Translations under genes and position numbers: made by a program
Source: Jeotgalibacillus salarius
GTDB taxonomy: Bacteria; Bacillota; Bacilli; Bacillales; Jeotgalibacillaceae
Length of the DNA: 64,000 bases
Assembly: GCF_004405125.1 (NCBI RefSeq)
Contig: NZ_SORX01000004.1
Location: 186,001 to 250,000, forward strand
Reading direction: 5' to 3'
Notes under the pieces: model-generated
Told to the model about the DNA's origin: nothing
Seen by the model: the letters and a program-made list of their open reading frames with translations, nothing else
Database searches by the model: none
Part shown: positions 33,701 through 41,415 of the stretch, piece after piece
Layout of the letters: each line of letters begins with the position of its first letter
How positions within the stretch are numbered: the first letter of the stretch is position 1

Positions 33701-34365
33701 TGCTTGATCCCGTTTATCTGACCGAAGAAAACAAAGCATCTTCCATTGTGTTAAAACATCCGTTTTTACCAGAGACGAGAGAGTATGTCCTCGTGATGCA
33801 TGACGGTGTGAGGCTGGAAGACAAAAAAGGAAATCTGATCATAGACCCGGCTGACGGTATTCTGGGTGAGACTGAAGAAGAGGATTTGTTTGATACGTAT
33901 GACCAGGGATCTAGGGGCTTTAATTACCGGACGGAGCGGTTGATCAGAAGACTTGAGAGGCATGAAGAAACTGCCTGGCTGTTCAGCTCAAAAGCCCATG
34001 GTGACCCATCTACTCCGGTGTTTGAAGCGTATCCGGGTGATCCTGTCACCATCAGGCTTGTTAATCCATCAGAACGCAGGCGGGCCCACACTTTCCGTTT
34101 GCACGGACACTACTGGAACGCTGACGCAATGGACCTGACGTCAGAGGTGAAATCATTTGACGGGCCAATCATTACAGGTCATACAGCAGACTTGAAGCTT
34201 CACTATGGTGCCGGTGGCTGGTACGGATTATCAGGCGACTATCTCTATCGTTCCGGAAATATCCGCTGGGATATAGAGCTCGGTATGTGGGGGATTTTGA
34301 GAGTTTATAAGCGGATGCAGAAACATTTACCACCTCTTGAAATGAAAAAAGCTGATCCAAAGTGA
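30703..34365 (+). CDS. mnxG: MnxG-type giant multicopper oxidase, predicted Mn(II) oxidase
   Basis: A 1220-residue protein, close to the 1217 of SG-1 MnxG and far longer than laccases. Several cupredoxin domains are linked in one chain. Copper motifs: HYHVH (284-288); HCH-x3-H-x4-M (334-345; Cys335, His340, Met345), the type 1 site with flanking trinuclear His; HIH (530-532); WFYHDH (573-578); HSFHVH (720-724); and AHTFRLHGH near the C-terminus. A Pro/Lys-rich linker lies at about 374-405. No signal peptide, as in SG-1 MnxG, which sits in the exosporium. GTG start overlaps mnxF. Mn(II) oxidation to Mn(IV) oxide is inferred from family and operon. Confidence 0.85.
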   Translation: MKRFFHIVAIPIRIVLNQFGDHNPNGMMYVLKENERKVKRLVKKNPFTPVELVQPLIIRANAGDDIEILFENKLPFPAGIHMEEADYDVMDSDGAEVGFNHSSLVKKGKKTTYHFKVNRPGTYPFSDLGNPSSTEKGSNGNGLFGALFVQKRGSWWTHPETGGPITSGPFADIHHPFLPSFREYAWLFHDEMETDDLTGNKPINLMTNEQSESTHAVNYRYEPLGNRKKLVDEGVVCPECDGEEVHHDSWVFGDPATPILRGYKGDPAVVRLVHSGVKETHVFHYHVHQWLKDPSNADAEIIDAQSISPQSWYDIEPLYGLGSMQGSIGDAIVHCHLYPHFEAGMWGMNRIFDTLQDGTQYYPDGTRIKALQPLPDRPKPPKPTKDKPGFPNFIPGKPGFKAPRPPLGIEGGRGLTQLEKNAAIENPRPGAVFADPCGFNPEAPIVEYRVSAIELPIIYNRQGWHDPKGRIFVLDEDLEAVLSGEKEPEPLVIHTPAGTCVRIAFTNLLPEIAGGDVFQMFTRTYEAGFHIHFMKFDGLVNDGANVGWNYDSSVLTGQTIHYEYYADVELKAWFYHDHLFAAHYQQHGVFGSGVIHPRFTTFLDSKTGEPVVEGTEITAVHPLIPDYRDLSLFVQDFTLLYNRDGKPIQPPDYPGSQDDPGVFGVNYKCEPLQFRLKGPGDPAYSFSSYVNGDPITPVFKCYKGDPLRIRLIQGAQEESHSFHVHGMRWKAERPDVETRFESQKHIGISESFTLETLATHAGDYLWTFATEEDLWNGLWGLIRAFDEPVEGLIQLTDQKQRHPVPLLLPEPDGIPPVKAAEIDRPASAEAPLRRFDITAFHVPLNYSKYGEHDPYGIVFAHKEDIDAILNGLKAPEPLILRVNAGEEVEIHLTNALTPGHFPFEDGVWPYPEVKEQAFYPPSLRISLHPQLVLADVKTSSGETAGFNFDQSAGPGETIAYRWYIDHAFGASGLWDMTDIRNHRSLGTFGILIAEPRGSEMLDPVYLTEENKASSIVLKHPFLPETREYVLVMHDGVRLEDKKGNLIIDPADGILGETEEEDLFDTYDQGSRGFNYRTERLIRRLERHEETAWLFSSKAHGDPSTPVFEAYPGDPVTIRLVNPSERRRAHTFRLHGHYWNADAMDLTSEVKSFDGPIITGHTADLKLHYGAGGWYGLSGDYLYRSGNIRWDIELGMWGILRVYKRMQKHLPPLEMKKADPK

Positions 34366-34949
34366 AAGCGTTGAATACGGGACTTTTTATCATCCTGTTG
34401 GTTGGTGGTGTGTGGGGTGTCTGGTATTTGCAGACCTCACTCCCAGTCCTTAAAACGATTGAGCCGTTTCAGCTGACTTCCGCTTTAACTGGGGAACGTT
34501 ATACTTCAGATAACGACCGGATAAAAGTTGTCGCATTTTTTTATACTGCCTGCCCTGATGTCTGTCCATTCACGATGCGTGATTTAAAAGAGGTATATGG
34601 CGAGCTGGAGGCAGAGGGTGTGTTTGAAGATAAAGTAGAATTCATTTCTATTACACTGGACCCTGAGGCAGATACGAGTAAACGGATTGAGCGGTATGCA
34701 GGTTCTTTTGATGCCGATGTGTTGAGCTGGCGCTGGCTGAGGGGGACAGAAGAGGAGACGCTTGAGATCGCTAAGCAGTTTCAGATGCAGCGAGTGAAGC
34801 TGGCTGATCAGACGATTGCACACAGCACGACACTCTATCTGGTAGACGACCGTCATCAGATACGCGGCACTTACGCAATGGCAACTTATCAGGATAGAGT
34901 GAACAGGGAAGAACTGATGAGGGACGTTTTATTGCTGGTTGAAAAGTAA
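34362..34949 (+). CDS. SCO1/SenC-family copper chaperone (MnxC-like)
   Basis: A 195-residue membrane-anchored thioredoxin-fold protein. One N-terminal helix (GLFIILLVGGVWGVWYLQ) is followed by the SCO domain with CPDVCP (about 64-69; C-x3-C-P) and the distal His in IAHSTTLYLV (about 152), the three copper ligands. Its GTG overlaps the oxidase stop (GTGA). SCO proteins load copper into oxidases; MnxC of SG-1 is a SCO-like protein encoded in the mnx operon, though upstream of mnxG. A copper delivery role to the MnxEFG complex is inferred. Confidence 0.82.
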   Translation: MKALNTGLFIILLVGGVWGVWYLQTSLPVLKTIEPFQLTSALTGERYTSDNDRIKVVAFFYTACPDVCPFTMRDLKEVYGELEAEGVFEDKVEFISITLDPEADTSKRIERYAGSFDADVLSWRWLRGTEEETLEIAKQFQMQRVKLADQTIAHSTTLYLVDDRHQIRGTYAMATYQDRVNREELMRDVLLLVEK

Positions 34950-34952
34950 TAT

Positions 34953-34988
34953 AAAAGAAGCTGGGACATAACTGTTCTAGCTTCTTTT
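34953..34988 (+). terminator. Terminator of the mnx-like operon
   Basis: 15-bp stem AAAAGAAGCTGGGAC / GTTCTAGCTTCTTTT (two G-U) around ATAACT. The remaining bases to 35120 hold no evident gene. Confidence 0.85.
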
Positions 34989-35127
34989 CAGTAACCGGCT
35001 CACCGCGTACTCTGACTGATGCTGTCGAGTAGATGATTCGATTTTTGCAGGCGGTGCGGTGATCCAATGATAATGATACGACAGTCCTCCGGGAGCGGGC
35101 TGCACATGTTTTAAAAACTAACCTAAC

Positions 35128-35159
35128 AAAAAGCGCACTTGTCTAAAAGTGCGCTTTTT
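35128..35159. terminator. Bidirectional terminator at the NADH oxidase 3' end
   Basis: 13-bp stem AAAAAGCGCACTT / AAGTGCGCTTTTT; A and T tracts allow use on both strands. Confidence 0.9.
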
Positions 35160-35181
35160 ACAGTATTAAGCCATCACTGCG

Positions 35182-36531
35182 TCACACAAGCTCTGCTTTA
35201 CGTGACTCACCTGCAGCAAGCCCTGCTTTGTTCAGGAAGTTCCATGGCTGGTTGAAGTGCGGCTGGAAGAAGAAGTCGACAAAACCGAGCTCATCAATTG
35301 TCATGCCTGTTTGGATACAGACGCTGAGTGTATTGATTGATTGTGTGACATCTGCTTTTGAAAGTACCTGTGCGCCGATGATTTTGCGGCTGTCAGGCAG
35401 GTAGCTGACTTTTAACATCACATCTTCAGCGGTCGGCATGAATTCAGGTCGGTGCTTTTCATTGATTGTGATACTTTTCACATGAACATCCGCAGCTTGT
35501 GCACTAGTTTCAGTTAAGCCGGTTGATGCCATATTCAGGTCATAGATGTGGAGCCCTGAAGTTCCCTGTGTACCAACGTTTTTCATGACTGGATCAATTA
35601 AGTTGCGTGCAACGAGCGTGCCCATTCTGACTGCGTTTGTTGCGAGCGGGATATAAGCAGCTTTTCCAGTAGGGTTATACTTCACTGCACAACAGTCCCC
35701 TGCAGCCAGAATATCGGGATCGCTTGTGCGCATATAATCATCCACTGTAATTGCCCCGTTTGGCAGCATTTCTACTTTTCCTTTTAAAAGCTCTGTGTTT
35801 GGACGGAAGCCGACGCACATAATGACAAGGTCAGTCTCAACGCGACCCGCATTTGTTACGACTGCTTCAACAGATGTTTCACCTTCAAAACGTGTCACGG
35901 TTTCATCAAGACGAAGCTCTACGCCGCGGTCAATGAATGCCTGTTCTACCTGGTCTGTAAATTCCTGATCAAGATATTTATTCAGAATGCGATCTACACC
36001 ATCGATCAGCGTTACATTTTTACCAGCCTGCTGAAATGCTTCTACAAGCTCAACACCGATATAACCTGCACCAACGACTGTTACATGTTTTACGTCGCGT
36101 GATTTTTCGATAATTGTATTCGCCTGCTTAAAGTTCTTTGCTAATAGAATGTTATCGAGCTTAATGCCATCAATTGGCGGAACGATTGGCCATGAGCCTG
36201 TAGACATCACAAGCTTGTCATAGCTGTCATTCACTTCTTCACCAGTTACAAGGTTCAATGCTTTGATCTGCTTACGGGCAGTATCAATTTTCTGCACGGC
36301 ATGCTGCATTTTCATCGTAACACCAAGACTTTTCAACTGTTCAGGTGAGCTGTAGAAAAGTCCCTGCGGATCTTCAACGACCCCACCTACATATAATGCT
36401 AAACCACATGAAAGAAAGGACACATTATCGTTTTTCTCATAGACTGTAATGTCTGCTTCAGGATACATATTGGCCATATTCGTTACAGCTGCTGTTCCAG
36501 CGTGAGTACTTCCGATGACTGCGATTTTCAT
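35182..36531 (-). CDS. nox: NADH oxidase (H2O-forming), CoA-disulfide reductase family
   Basis: A 449-residue flavoprotein. FAD-binding N-terminus AVIGSTHAGTAAV (4-16), the single redox cysteine in SFLSCG (Cys42), an NADH Rossmann motif VVGAGYIGVELVEAF (about 154-168) and ADP-binding TSDPDILAAGDCC (about 270-282) fit water-forming NADH oxidase or its close relative CoA-disulfide reductase. The former is favoured by a perfect Rex operator upstream: Rex represses fermentative and NADH-recycling genes when NADH is low. Monocistronic. Confidence 0.85.
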   Translation of the reverse strand: MKIAVIGSTHAGTAAVTNMANMYPEADITVYEKNDNVSFLSCGLALYVGGVVEDPQGLFYSSPEQLKSLGVTMKMQHAVQKIDTARKQIKALNLVTGEEVNDSYDKLVMSTGSWPIVPPIDGIKLDNILLAKNFKQANTIIEKSRDVKHVTVVGAGYIGVELVEAFQQAGKNVTLIDGVDRILNKYLDQEFTDQVEQAFIDRGVELRLDETVTRFEGETSVEAVVTNAGRVETDLVIMCVGFRPNTELLKGKVEMLPNGAITVDDYMRTSDPDILAAGDCCAVKYNPTGKAAYIPLATNAVRMGTLVARNLIDPVMKNVGTQGTSGLHIYDLNMASTGLTETSAQAADVHVKSITINEKHRPEFMPTAEDVMLKVSYLPDSRKIIGAQVLSKADVTQSINTLSVCIQTGMTIDELGFVDFFFQPHFNQPWNFLNKAGLAAGESRKAELV

Positions 36532-36554
36532 TGATGACTCCTCCTAATAATAGT

Positions 36555-36572
36555 TTGTGAAATTATTCACAA
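36555..36572. promoter_or_regulatory. Rex operator of nox
   Basis: TTGTGAAATTATTCACAA is a perfect 18-bp palindrome and an exact match to the Rex consensus TTGTGAA-N4-TTCACAA. It lies 24 bases before the nox ATG. Confidence 0.92.
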
Positions 36573-36621
36573 TTAGTGATTAATTTAAGTATATGACGGT
36601 TTGATTTGAAATGCAAGCTTT

Positions 36622-36639
36622 TTGTTCAGTGTTTCACAA
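36622..36639. promoter_or_regulatory. Second, degenerate Rex-like site
   Basis: TTGTTCAGTGTTTCACAA keeps one perfect half (TTCACAA) and the outer TTGT of the other; 67 bases from the first site. Confidence 0.45.
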
Positions 36640-36733
36640 AGTGTTTTTTGAGTACTCATTTTCAAATGATTTGCACACTGCTAAAGGATGACCCTCAAGC
36701 TAACTGTTTCACATTTGATGCTCAAGGTGATAT

Positions 36734-36755
36734 TATTCAACTAATTAGTTGAATA
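36734..36755. promoter_or_regulatory. Palindromic operator before the ArsR-rhodanese gene
   Basis: A perfect 22-bp palindrome whose left arm is TATTCAACTAA. It ends 18 bases before the regulator ATG, the usual place for ArsR-family autoregulation. Confidence 0.75.
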
Positions 36756-36772
36756 GATTGGAGCTTAAACAA

Positions 36773-37429
36773 ATGAACAGTGGAGAATTCAAAGACAATG
36801 TCTATGGTGAAGTAGCGAAGATCGGGAAAATGATGTCCAGTCCCAAAAGAATAGAGATGCTTGATTTACTGACTCAGAGCCCTAAAACTGTAGAAAATTT
36901 GGCCGGAGAAGCCAGAATGAGTGTGGCAAATGCGTCAAAGCACTTGCAGGCGCTTCTGGATACCAGACTGGTTAAATTTAAAAAACAAGGGAACTATGTC
37001 ATTTATGAAATTGCGGATGAAGAGATCAGGTCATTGATTTTATCTTTAAGGTTTGCAGCTGAAGCGCGATTTGAAGAGGTCAGTCAGTGGAAGAATCAAG
37101 TGATCAATATAAGTGAACCTTCCCGGAATCTCGATGAAGTTTTAGAGAGTGCCAGATCCGGAGAAGCAACATTATTAGATGTCAGAAATAGCGAAGAATA
37201 TGCATATGGGCATTTGCCACATGCGATGTCAAAACCGATAGATGAATTGCGGCAAGGCAGCAATATTCAATACGACAATGAAGTCATTGTATATTGCAGA
37301 GGTCCGTATTGCACTTACGCAGCTGAGGCAGTAGAGATCCTGAAAAAACAGGGGTGCCGTGCTTACTTACTTGATGCCGGAGTGAATGAGTGGAAATGGC
37401 AGGAACGACTTAAATATGACAGTCGTTAA
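36773..37429 (+). CDS. ArsR-family regulator fused to a rhodanese domain
   Basis: A 218-residue protein. Residues 5-90 are a winged helix (MSSPKRIEMLDLLTQSPKTVENLAGEARMSVANASKHLQALLDTRLV), and 115-215 a rhodanese with active loop CRGPYC (Cys near 178), which could carry a persulfide. The ArsR part has no evident metal-binding CxC, so sensing may occur through the rhodanese, for example of reactive sulfur or thiol stress. ATG at 36773 has GGAG 9 bases before; the upstream TTG lies within the operator. It overlaps the MFS gene. Confidence 0.85.
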   Translation: MNSGEFKDNVYGEVAKIGKMMSSPKRIEMLDLLTQSPKTVENLAGEARMSVANASKHLQALLDTRLVKFKKQGNYVIYEIADEEIRSLILSLRFAAEARFEEVSQWKNQVINISEPSRNLDEVLESARSGEATLLDVRNSEEYAYGHLPHAMSKPIDELRQGSNIQYDNEVIVYCRGPYCTYAAEAVEILKKQGCRAYLLDAGVNEWKWQERLKYDSR

Positions 37430-38597
37430 TGGAATTAAAGAGAACAAACAGCAGTTTATTCTGCTGGCTGTCATAAACCTGTTTGTCGGTTCAATGGTAG
37501 GCATTGAAAGAACAGTTCTTCCATCACTTGCTGAAGAACAATTCGGCATCACTTCAACGAGTGCTGCTTTGTCGTTTATCGTAAGCTTTGGTTTCTCCAA
37601 AGCTATTGTGAATTATTTTGCCGGTTCAGCAGCTGATCGGTTTGGCAGGCGACAGGTTCTGATTGCCGGCTGGAGTCTCGGTTTGTTCGTTCCGATACTC
37701 ATTTTAACTGCCGATGCCTGGTGGATGATTGTTGTTGCTAATGTGCTGCTCGGTGCCAATCAGGGTCTTGCCTGGTCTATGACCTTAAATATGAAAATGG
37801 ATCTTGCTGGCGATACACAGCGGGGATTGGCTGCCGGTGTCAATGAATTTGCGGGTTATATCGGAGTGGCCTTGCTGGCAGCGATTACCGGCTTCATGGC
37901 TTCATCCTATCAGCCATTCGTGGTTGGAATCGGGATTGCAGTAATTGGTCTATTATTGTCATTGAAAGTAAAAGATACGTCACAGCATCTTGCAGTGCAG
38001 AATAAATTCGGTGCTGGAATGTCTTCTGTTGAGGCATTCAAACTGACAACGTGGCAGCATAAGCCTTTGTCAGCCATCAGCTTTGCAGGTCTTGCAACCA
38101 ATCTGAAAGACGGGATGGCGTGGGGACTGTTCCCTCTGTACTTCGCGAGTGCCGGCGTATCCGTTGGCGGGATTGGATTTTTAGTTGCAGTATACCCGGC
38201 AGCATGGGGATTTTTTCAGCTGTTTACGGGTGCATTAAGTGACAAAATTGGCAGGCGGATACTCATTGCAGCCGGTATGGTTACACAAGCGGGTGCGCTT
38301 TGGTTACTGCTTTCTTCACATCACTTTGTGATGTGGACGATCAGCGCCATTCTTCTTGGGGTTGGCACCGCAATGGTCTATCCGGTGCTGCAGGCAGCTG
38401 TTTCAGATTATGCAGATCCATCATGGCGTGCGTCTTCTATGGGTGTTTACCGCTTTTGGAGAGACAGCGGATACGCATTTGGTGCGCTTTTAGCAGGCTT
38501 TACAGCTGACTTGTTTGGACTGGGTGCTGCGATTGGAGTTGTAGCCATTTTGCCATTCGCAGCGGGAATCGTGACTTTTGCCGTGCTGAAGAAATAA
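37416..38597 (+). CDS. MFS transporter co-transcribed with ArsR-rhodanese
   Basis: A 393-residue, 12-helix major facilitator protein. The loop 2-3 motif reads AGSAADRFGRRQVL (about 57-70) and loop 8-9 GALSDKIGRRIL. It starts 14 bases before the regulator stop, so translation is coupled and the two form one operon under the palindromic operator. The substrate is unknown; the neighbour hints at export of a sulfur or metalloid species. Confidence 0.82.
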   Translation: MTVVNGIKENKQQFILLAVINLFVGSMVGIERTVLPSLAEEQFGITSTSAALSFIVSFGFSKAIVNYFAGSAADRFGRRQVLIAGWSLGLFVPILILTADAWWMIVVANVLLGANQGLAWSMTLNMKMDLAGDTQRGLAAGVNEFAGYIGVALLAAITGFMASSYQPFVVGIGIAVIGLLLSLKVKDTSQHLAVQNKFGAGMSSVEAFKLTTWQHKPLSAISFAGLATNLKDGMAWGLFPLYFASAGVSVGGIGFLVAVYPAAWGFFQLFTGALSDKIGRRILIAAGMVTQAGALWLLLSSHHFVMWTISAILLGVGTAMVYPVLQAAVSDYADPSWRASSMGVYRFWRDSGYAFGALLAGFTADLFGLGAAIGVVAILPFAAGIVTFAVLKK

Positions 38598-38610
38598 GTG
38601 ATGATGATAA

Positions 38611-38647
38611 AAAAGCACTTCCTGCACCTGTTGCGTGAAGTGCTTTT
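38611..38647. terminator. Terminator after the MFS gene
   Basis: AAAAGCACTTC / GAAGTGCTTTT stem with flanking A and T tracts. Confidence 0.8.
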
Positions 38648-38651
38648 CTGT

Positions 38652-38790
38652 TGTCCAGCTCCGGACCGCAGGGGCTGGTGCGTTTCCCTCAGCTCATTTC
38701 GATAAGTCATCATCGGCTCACTGCGTTCACCGTGATTCCTTTATCTTAATCGCTTCGGTCCACCGCATACGCCCCTAAGCGCTCGCCTCC
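38652..38790. repeat. Bacillales intergenic repeat (TTGTCCAGCTCC type)
   Basis: Starts TTGTCCAGCTCCGGACCGC, contains CAGCTCATTTCGATAAGTCATC and ends AAGCGCTCGCCTCCGC. This GC-rich non-coding block resembles a repeat widespread in Bacillus genomes. It fills the gap between two convergent genes. Confidence 0.55.
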
Positions 38791-38826
38791 GCTTTTCTTT
38801 GTTTCACGTGGAACATCCATTAACCG

Positions 38827-39426
38827 TTATTGTTTCTGAGCAATCATCTGTATCACGTGCGAAAGTCCGTTATGGAGTTTTCCTTCTTTCCGTACAACTT
38901 CTCCGGTGAAAAAGTGGATGATTTTCCAGTCTTCAAAGGTTTTTAGCATGTCTGCCGCGTCATAAAGAAATTCTTCTTTTGGCGGACCACCGGATTTGTA
39001 TGGGAGCTGGTGTTTTGAATAAACTTCGCTGATGTAATAACCACCTGGCCTAATCGCGTTCCTGATCCCCCTAAGCATAGAAGTTCGTCCTGCAGGGTCA
39101 ACATGTCCAAATACATTTACGACTGTATCAAAGGCTTCTGAAGGCCATTGTGCTGCAGTGAGGTCGGTAAGTGCTGTGTGTACATACACACCTTTTTCAG
39201 CTGCGAGCGCCTGTGTTTTCTTTAATCCTTCCTCAGCGTAATCCCACACTGTGACATCCAGACCTTTCCCGGCAAGATACACTGCGTTTCTGCCTTCGCC
39301 TTCAGCCACCGCCAGACATCTGCCCTTCTTCAGGTTCAGCTTACTCTGAGCCTGTACAATAAATTCATTCGGTTCCTTCCCGTAAATATACGTTTCACTT
39401 TGAAATCTTCTGTCCCATGGATTCAT
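38827..39426 (-). CDS. Class I SAM-dependent methyltransferase (TehB-like)
   Basis: A 199-residue methyltransferase. Motif I is seen as CLAVAEGEGRNAVYLA (about 37-52), motif II acidic residue in VTVWDYAEEGL, and a motif IV region FDTVVNVFGHV (about 99-109). The N-terminal WDRRFQSETYIYGKEPNEFI is typical of TehB/thiopurine-type small-molecule methyltransferases. The methyl acceptor is unknown. AAAGGAGTG precedes the ATG. Confidence 0.82.
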   Translation of the reverse strand: MNPWDRRFQSETYIYGKEPNEFIVQAQSKLNLKKGRCLAVAEGEGRNAVYLAGKGLDVTVWDYAEEGLKKTQALAAEKGVYVHTALTDLTAAQWPSEAFDTVVNVFGHVDPAGRTSMLRGIRNAIRPGGYYISEVYSKHQLPYKSGGPPKEEFLYDAADMLKTFEDWKIIHFFTGEVVRKEGKLHNGLSHVIQMIAQKQ

Positions 39427-39485
39427 CTGAACACTCCTTTATATAGTTATAATGGTTTCAGGAGGCAATCTGGTATGTAAGCGGT

Positions 39486-39491
39486 TATAAT
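39486..39491 (+). promoter_or_regulatory. -10 element of the alpha-glucosidase gene
   Basis: TATAAT lies 33 bases before the TTG start. No convincing -35 and no clear operator were found. Confidence 0.4.
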
Positions 39492-39523
39492 GAATCTACA
39501 TTTAATATACAGGAGGGGTTCGC

Positions 39524-41176
39524 TTGAAGAAAACATGGTGGAAAGAAGCAGTTGTTTACCAGGTATACTGGCGCAGCTTTTATGACAGCAATGGAGACGG
39601 ATATGGAGACCTCAGAGGTGTGCTGGAGAAGCTGGACTACATAAAAAATCTTGGCGTTGATGTGATCTGGCTCAATCCATTTTACAAATCACCCGACCGT
39701 GATAATGGCTATGATATTTCAGACTATGAATCTGTGATGGAGAAAGCGGGTGATATGGAGACGTTTAAAGAACTTCTTCATGCCATTCATGATAAAGGAA
39801 TGAAAGTGATCATGGACCTTGTAGTCAATCATACGTCAGATCAGCATCCATGGTTCCTGGATTCAAAATCCTCTAAAGATCATCCTAAGCGAGACTGGTA
39901 CATCTGGCGTGAGGGGAAAAAAGACGGTCCTCCGAATAACTGGCGTTCATACTTTGAGCCTTCTACGTGGACGAAGGGTGATCAGACAGGTGAATATTAC
40001 TTCCATTCATTTGCGAAAGAACAGCCTGATCTGAACTGGGAGAATGAAGAGGTAAGGCAGGAAATATACAGAATGATGCGCTCATGGCTTGATCTTGGCA
40101 TTGATGGGTTCAGAATGGATGTGATTAATCTGCTTGCAAAAGAGGATGGTTTCCCGGATGCTGCAAATCCTGATCACATCAGTTATCTGGCTGATAACCC
40201 GGGTATTCATGAGTATCTTCAGGAGATGAATCGGGAAGTGTTGACCCATTACGATGTGATGACAGTCGGAGAAATTCCGTTTGTTAATCCTGAGACCGGA
40301 CTCCTGTACGTGCACGAAGACCGTAACGAGTTAGATACGCTTTTTCACTTCCAGGTAGCCGATGAAATGCCTGTCATGGATCTGCCTAAATATAAAGAGA
40401 TTCAGGAGAATTGGTACAAAGGGGTTCATGAAAAAGGGTGGAATTCACAGTTTTTAAATAATCACGACCATACCCGGCAAGTGACCCGGTACGGGAACGA
40501 CGGTGAATTCCGTGTTGAATCAGCCAAACTGCTTGGTATTATGCTTCATACGCTGCCGGGAATGCCTTACGTTTATCAAGGTGAAGAAATTGGCATGACG
40601 GGCGTACGTTTTGATTCGATTGACGATTACAATGATATTGCGATGAAGAATAAGTATAAAGAAGAGGTAGGGAAAGGGAGAGATCCTGAAGAGGTGTTCG
40701 AAGATCTGCTGCTGTTAAGCCGTGATAACTCACGTACGCCAATGCAGTGGAACGACCAGGAGAACGCCGGCTTCACTAATGGGGAACCTTGGATTAAAAT
40801 AAATCCTAATTATCATGAAATCAATGTTGAAAAAGCGCTTGAGGATCAAAGCTCGGTTTTTTACACCTACCAAAATCTGATTGAGCTCCGTAAAGAACAT
40901 CCTGTTATGGTATATGGAAATTACGAGGATCTGTCTAAAGGAAAAGAGCCGCTTTATATGTATAAGAGGACCCATCAGGATGTAACGTGGCTGGTTGTGT
41001 TAAACCACTCAGATGAAAACCTTTCTGCAGAAAGCCCACATACGTTTTCAGACACAGCTGCCCGGCTGGTGATCGGTAACTATAAAGTTGATGCTGAAGC
41101 CAGATCTGTACTGCCTCAGAAGCTGGAGTTAAAGCCTTATGAAGCACGTGTTTACGAGTTAAAAACTGTAGATTAA
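39524..41176 (+). CDS. malL: Oligo-1,6-glucosidase / alpha-glucosidase (GH13 subfamily 31)
   Basis: A 550-residue cytoplasmic glycosidase. Catalytic residues: nucleophile Asp in GFRMDVIN (about 199), acid/base Glu in TVGEIPF (about 253), Asp in NNHDHTR (about 325). The Val after the nucleophile is associated with alpha-1,6 specificity, as in oligo-1,6-glucosidase. Domain B and the C-terminal beta domain complete normal length. TTG start with AGGAGGGG 8 bases before. It releases glucose from isomaltose-type oligosaccharides or sucrose. No transporter is adjacent. Confidence 0.9.
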   Translation: MKKTWWKEAVVYQVYWRSFYDSNGDGYGDLRGVLEKLDYIKNLGVDVIWLNPFYKSPDRDNGYDISDYESVMEKAGDMETFKELLHAIHDKGMKVIMDLVVNHTSDQHPWFLDSKSSKDHPKRDWYIWREGKKDGPPNNWRSYFEPSTWTKGDQTGEYYFHSFAKEQPDLNWENEEVRQEIYRMMRSWLDLGIDGFRMDVINLLAKEDGFPDAANPDHISYLADNPGIHEYLQEMNREVLTHYDVMTVGEIPFVNPETGLLYVHEDRNELDTLFHFQVADEMPVMDLPKYKEIQENWYKGVHEKGWNSQFLNNHDHTRQVTRYGNDGEFRVESAKLLGIMLHTLPGMPYVYQGEEIGMTGVRFDSIDDYNDIAMKNKYKEEVGKGRDPEEVFEDLLLLSRDNSRTPMQWNDQENAGFTNGEPWIKINPNYHEINVEKALEDQSSVFYTYQNLIELRKEHPVMVYGNYEDLSKGKEPLYMYKRTHQDVTWLVVLNHSDENLSAESPHTFSDTAARLVIGNYKVDAEARSVLPQKLELKPYEARVYELKTVD

Positions 41177-41240
41177 AAAAGAGGCTGAGACAAAACAAAC
41201 TCTTTTGTTAAGTTAAACAATATTTATATTAAAATCTAAG

Positions 41241-41362
41241 TGTAGCGGAGCGTAAGGCGGTGACTCCAGCGCGAGAAGACGGACAGGTGAGACCCCGCAG
41301 GCGCGAAGCGATGAGGAGGCTCACCGCCGGCCGCGCGGAAAGCGTCCGCCTGAAGCGCAGCG
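41241..41362 (-). repeat. GC-rich Bacillales intergenic repeat, copy 3 (reversed)
   Basis: In reverse it reads CAGGCGGACGCTTTCCGCGC ... GTGAGCCTCCTCATCGCTTC ... CTGGAGTCACCGCCTTACGC, the same block order as the copies at 24124 and 25186 with a longer centre. It fills the gap between the glucosidase and GGDEF-EAL genes. Confidence 0.8.
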
Positions 41363-41415
41363 AAACGAGTAAGAGGATGAGACAGCTTATGTCCCATCCT
41401 ATTTTTAAAGAGTGA

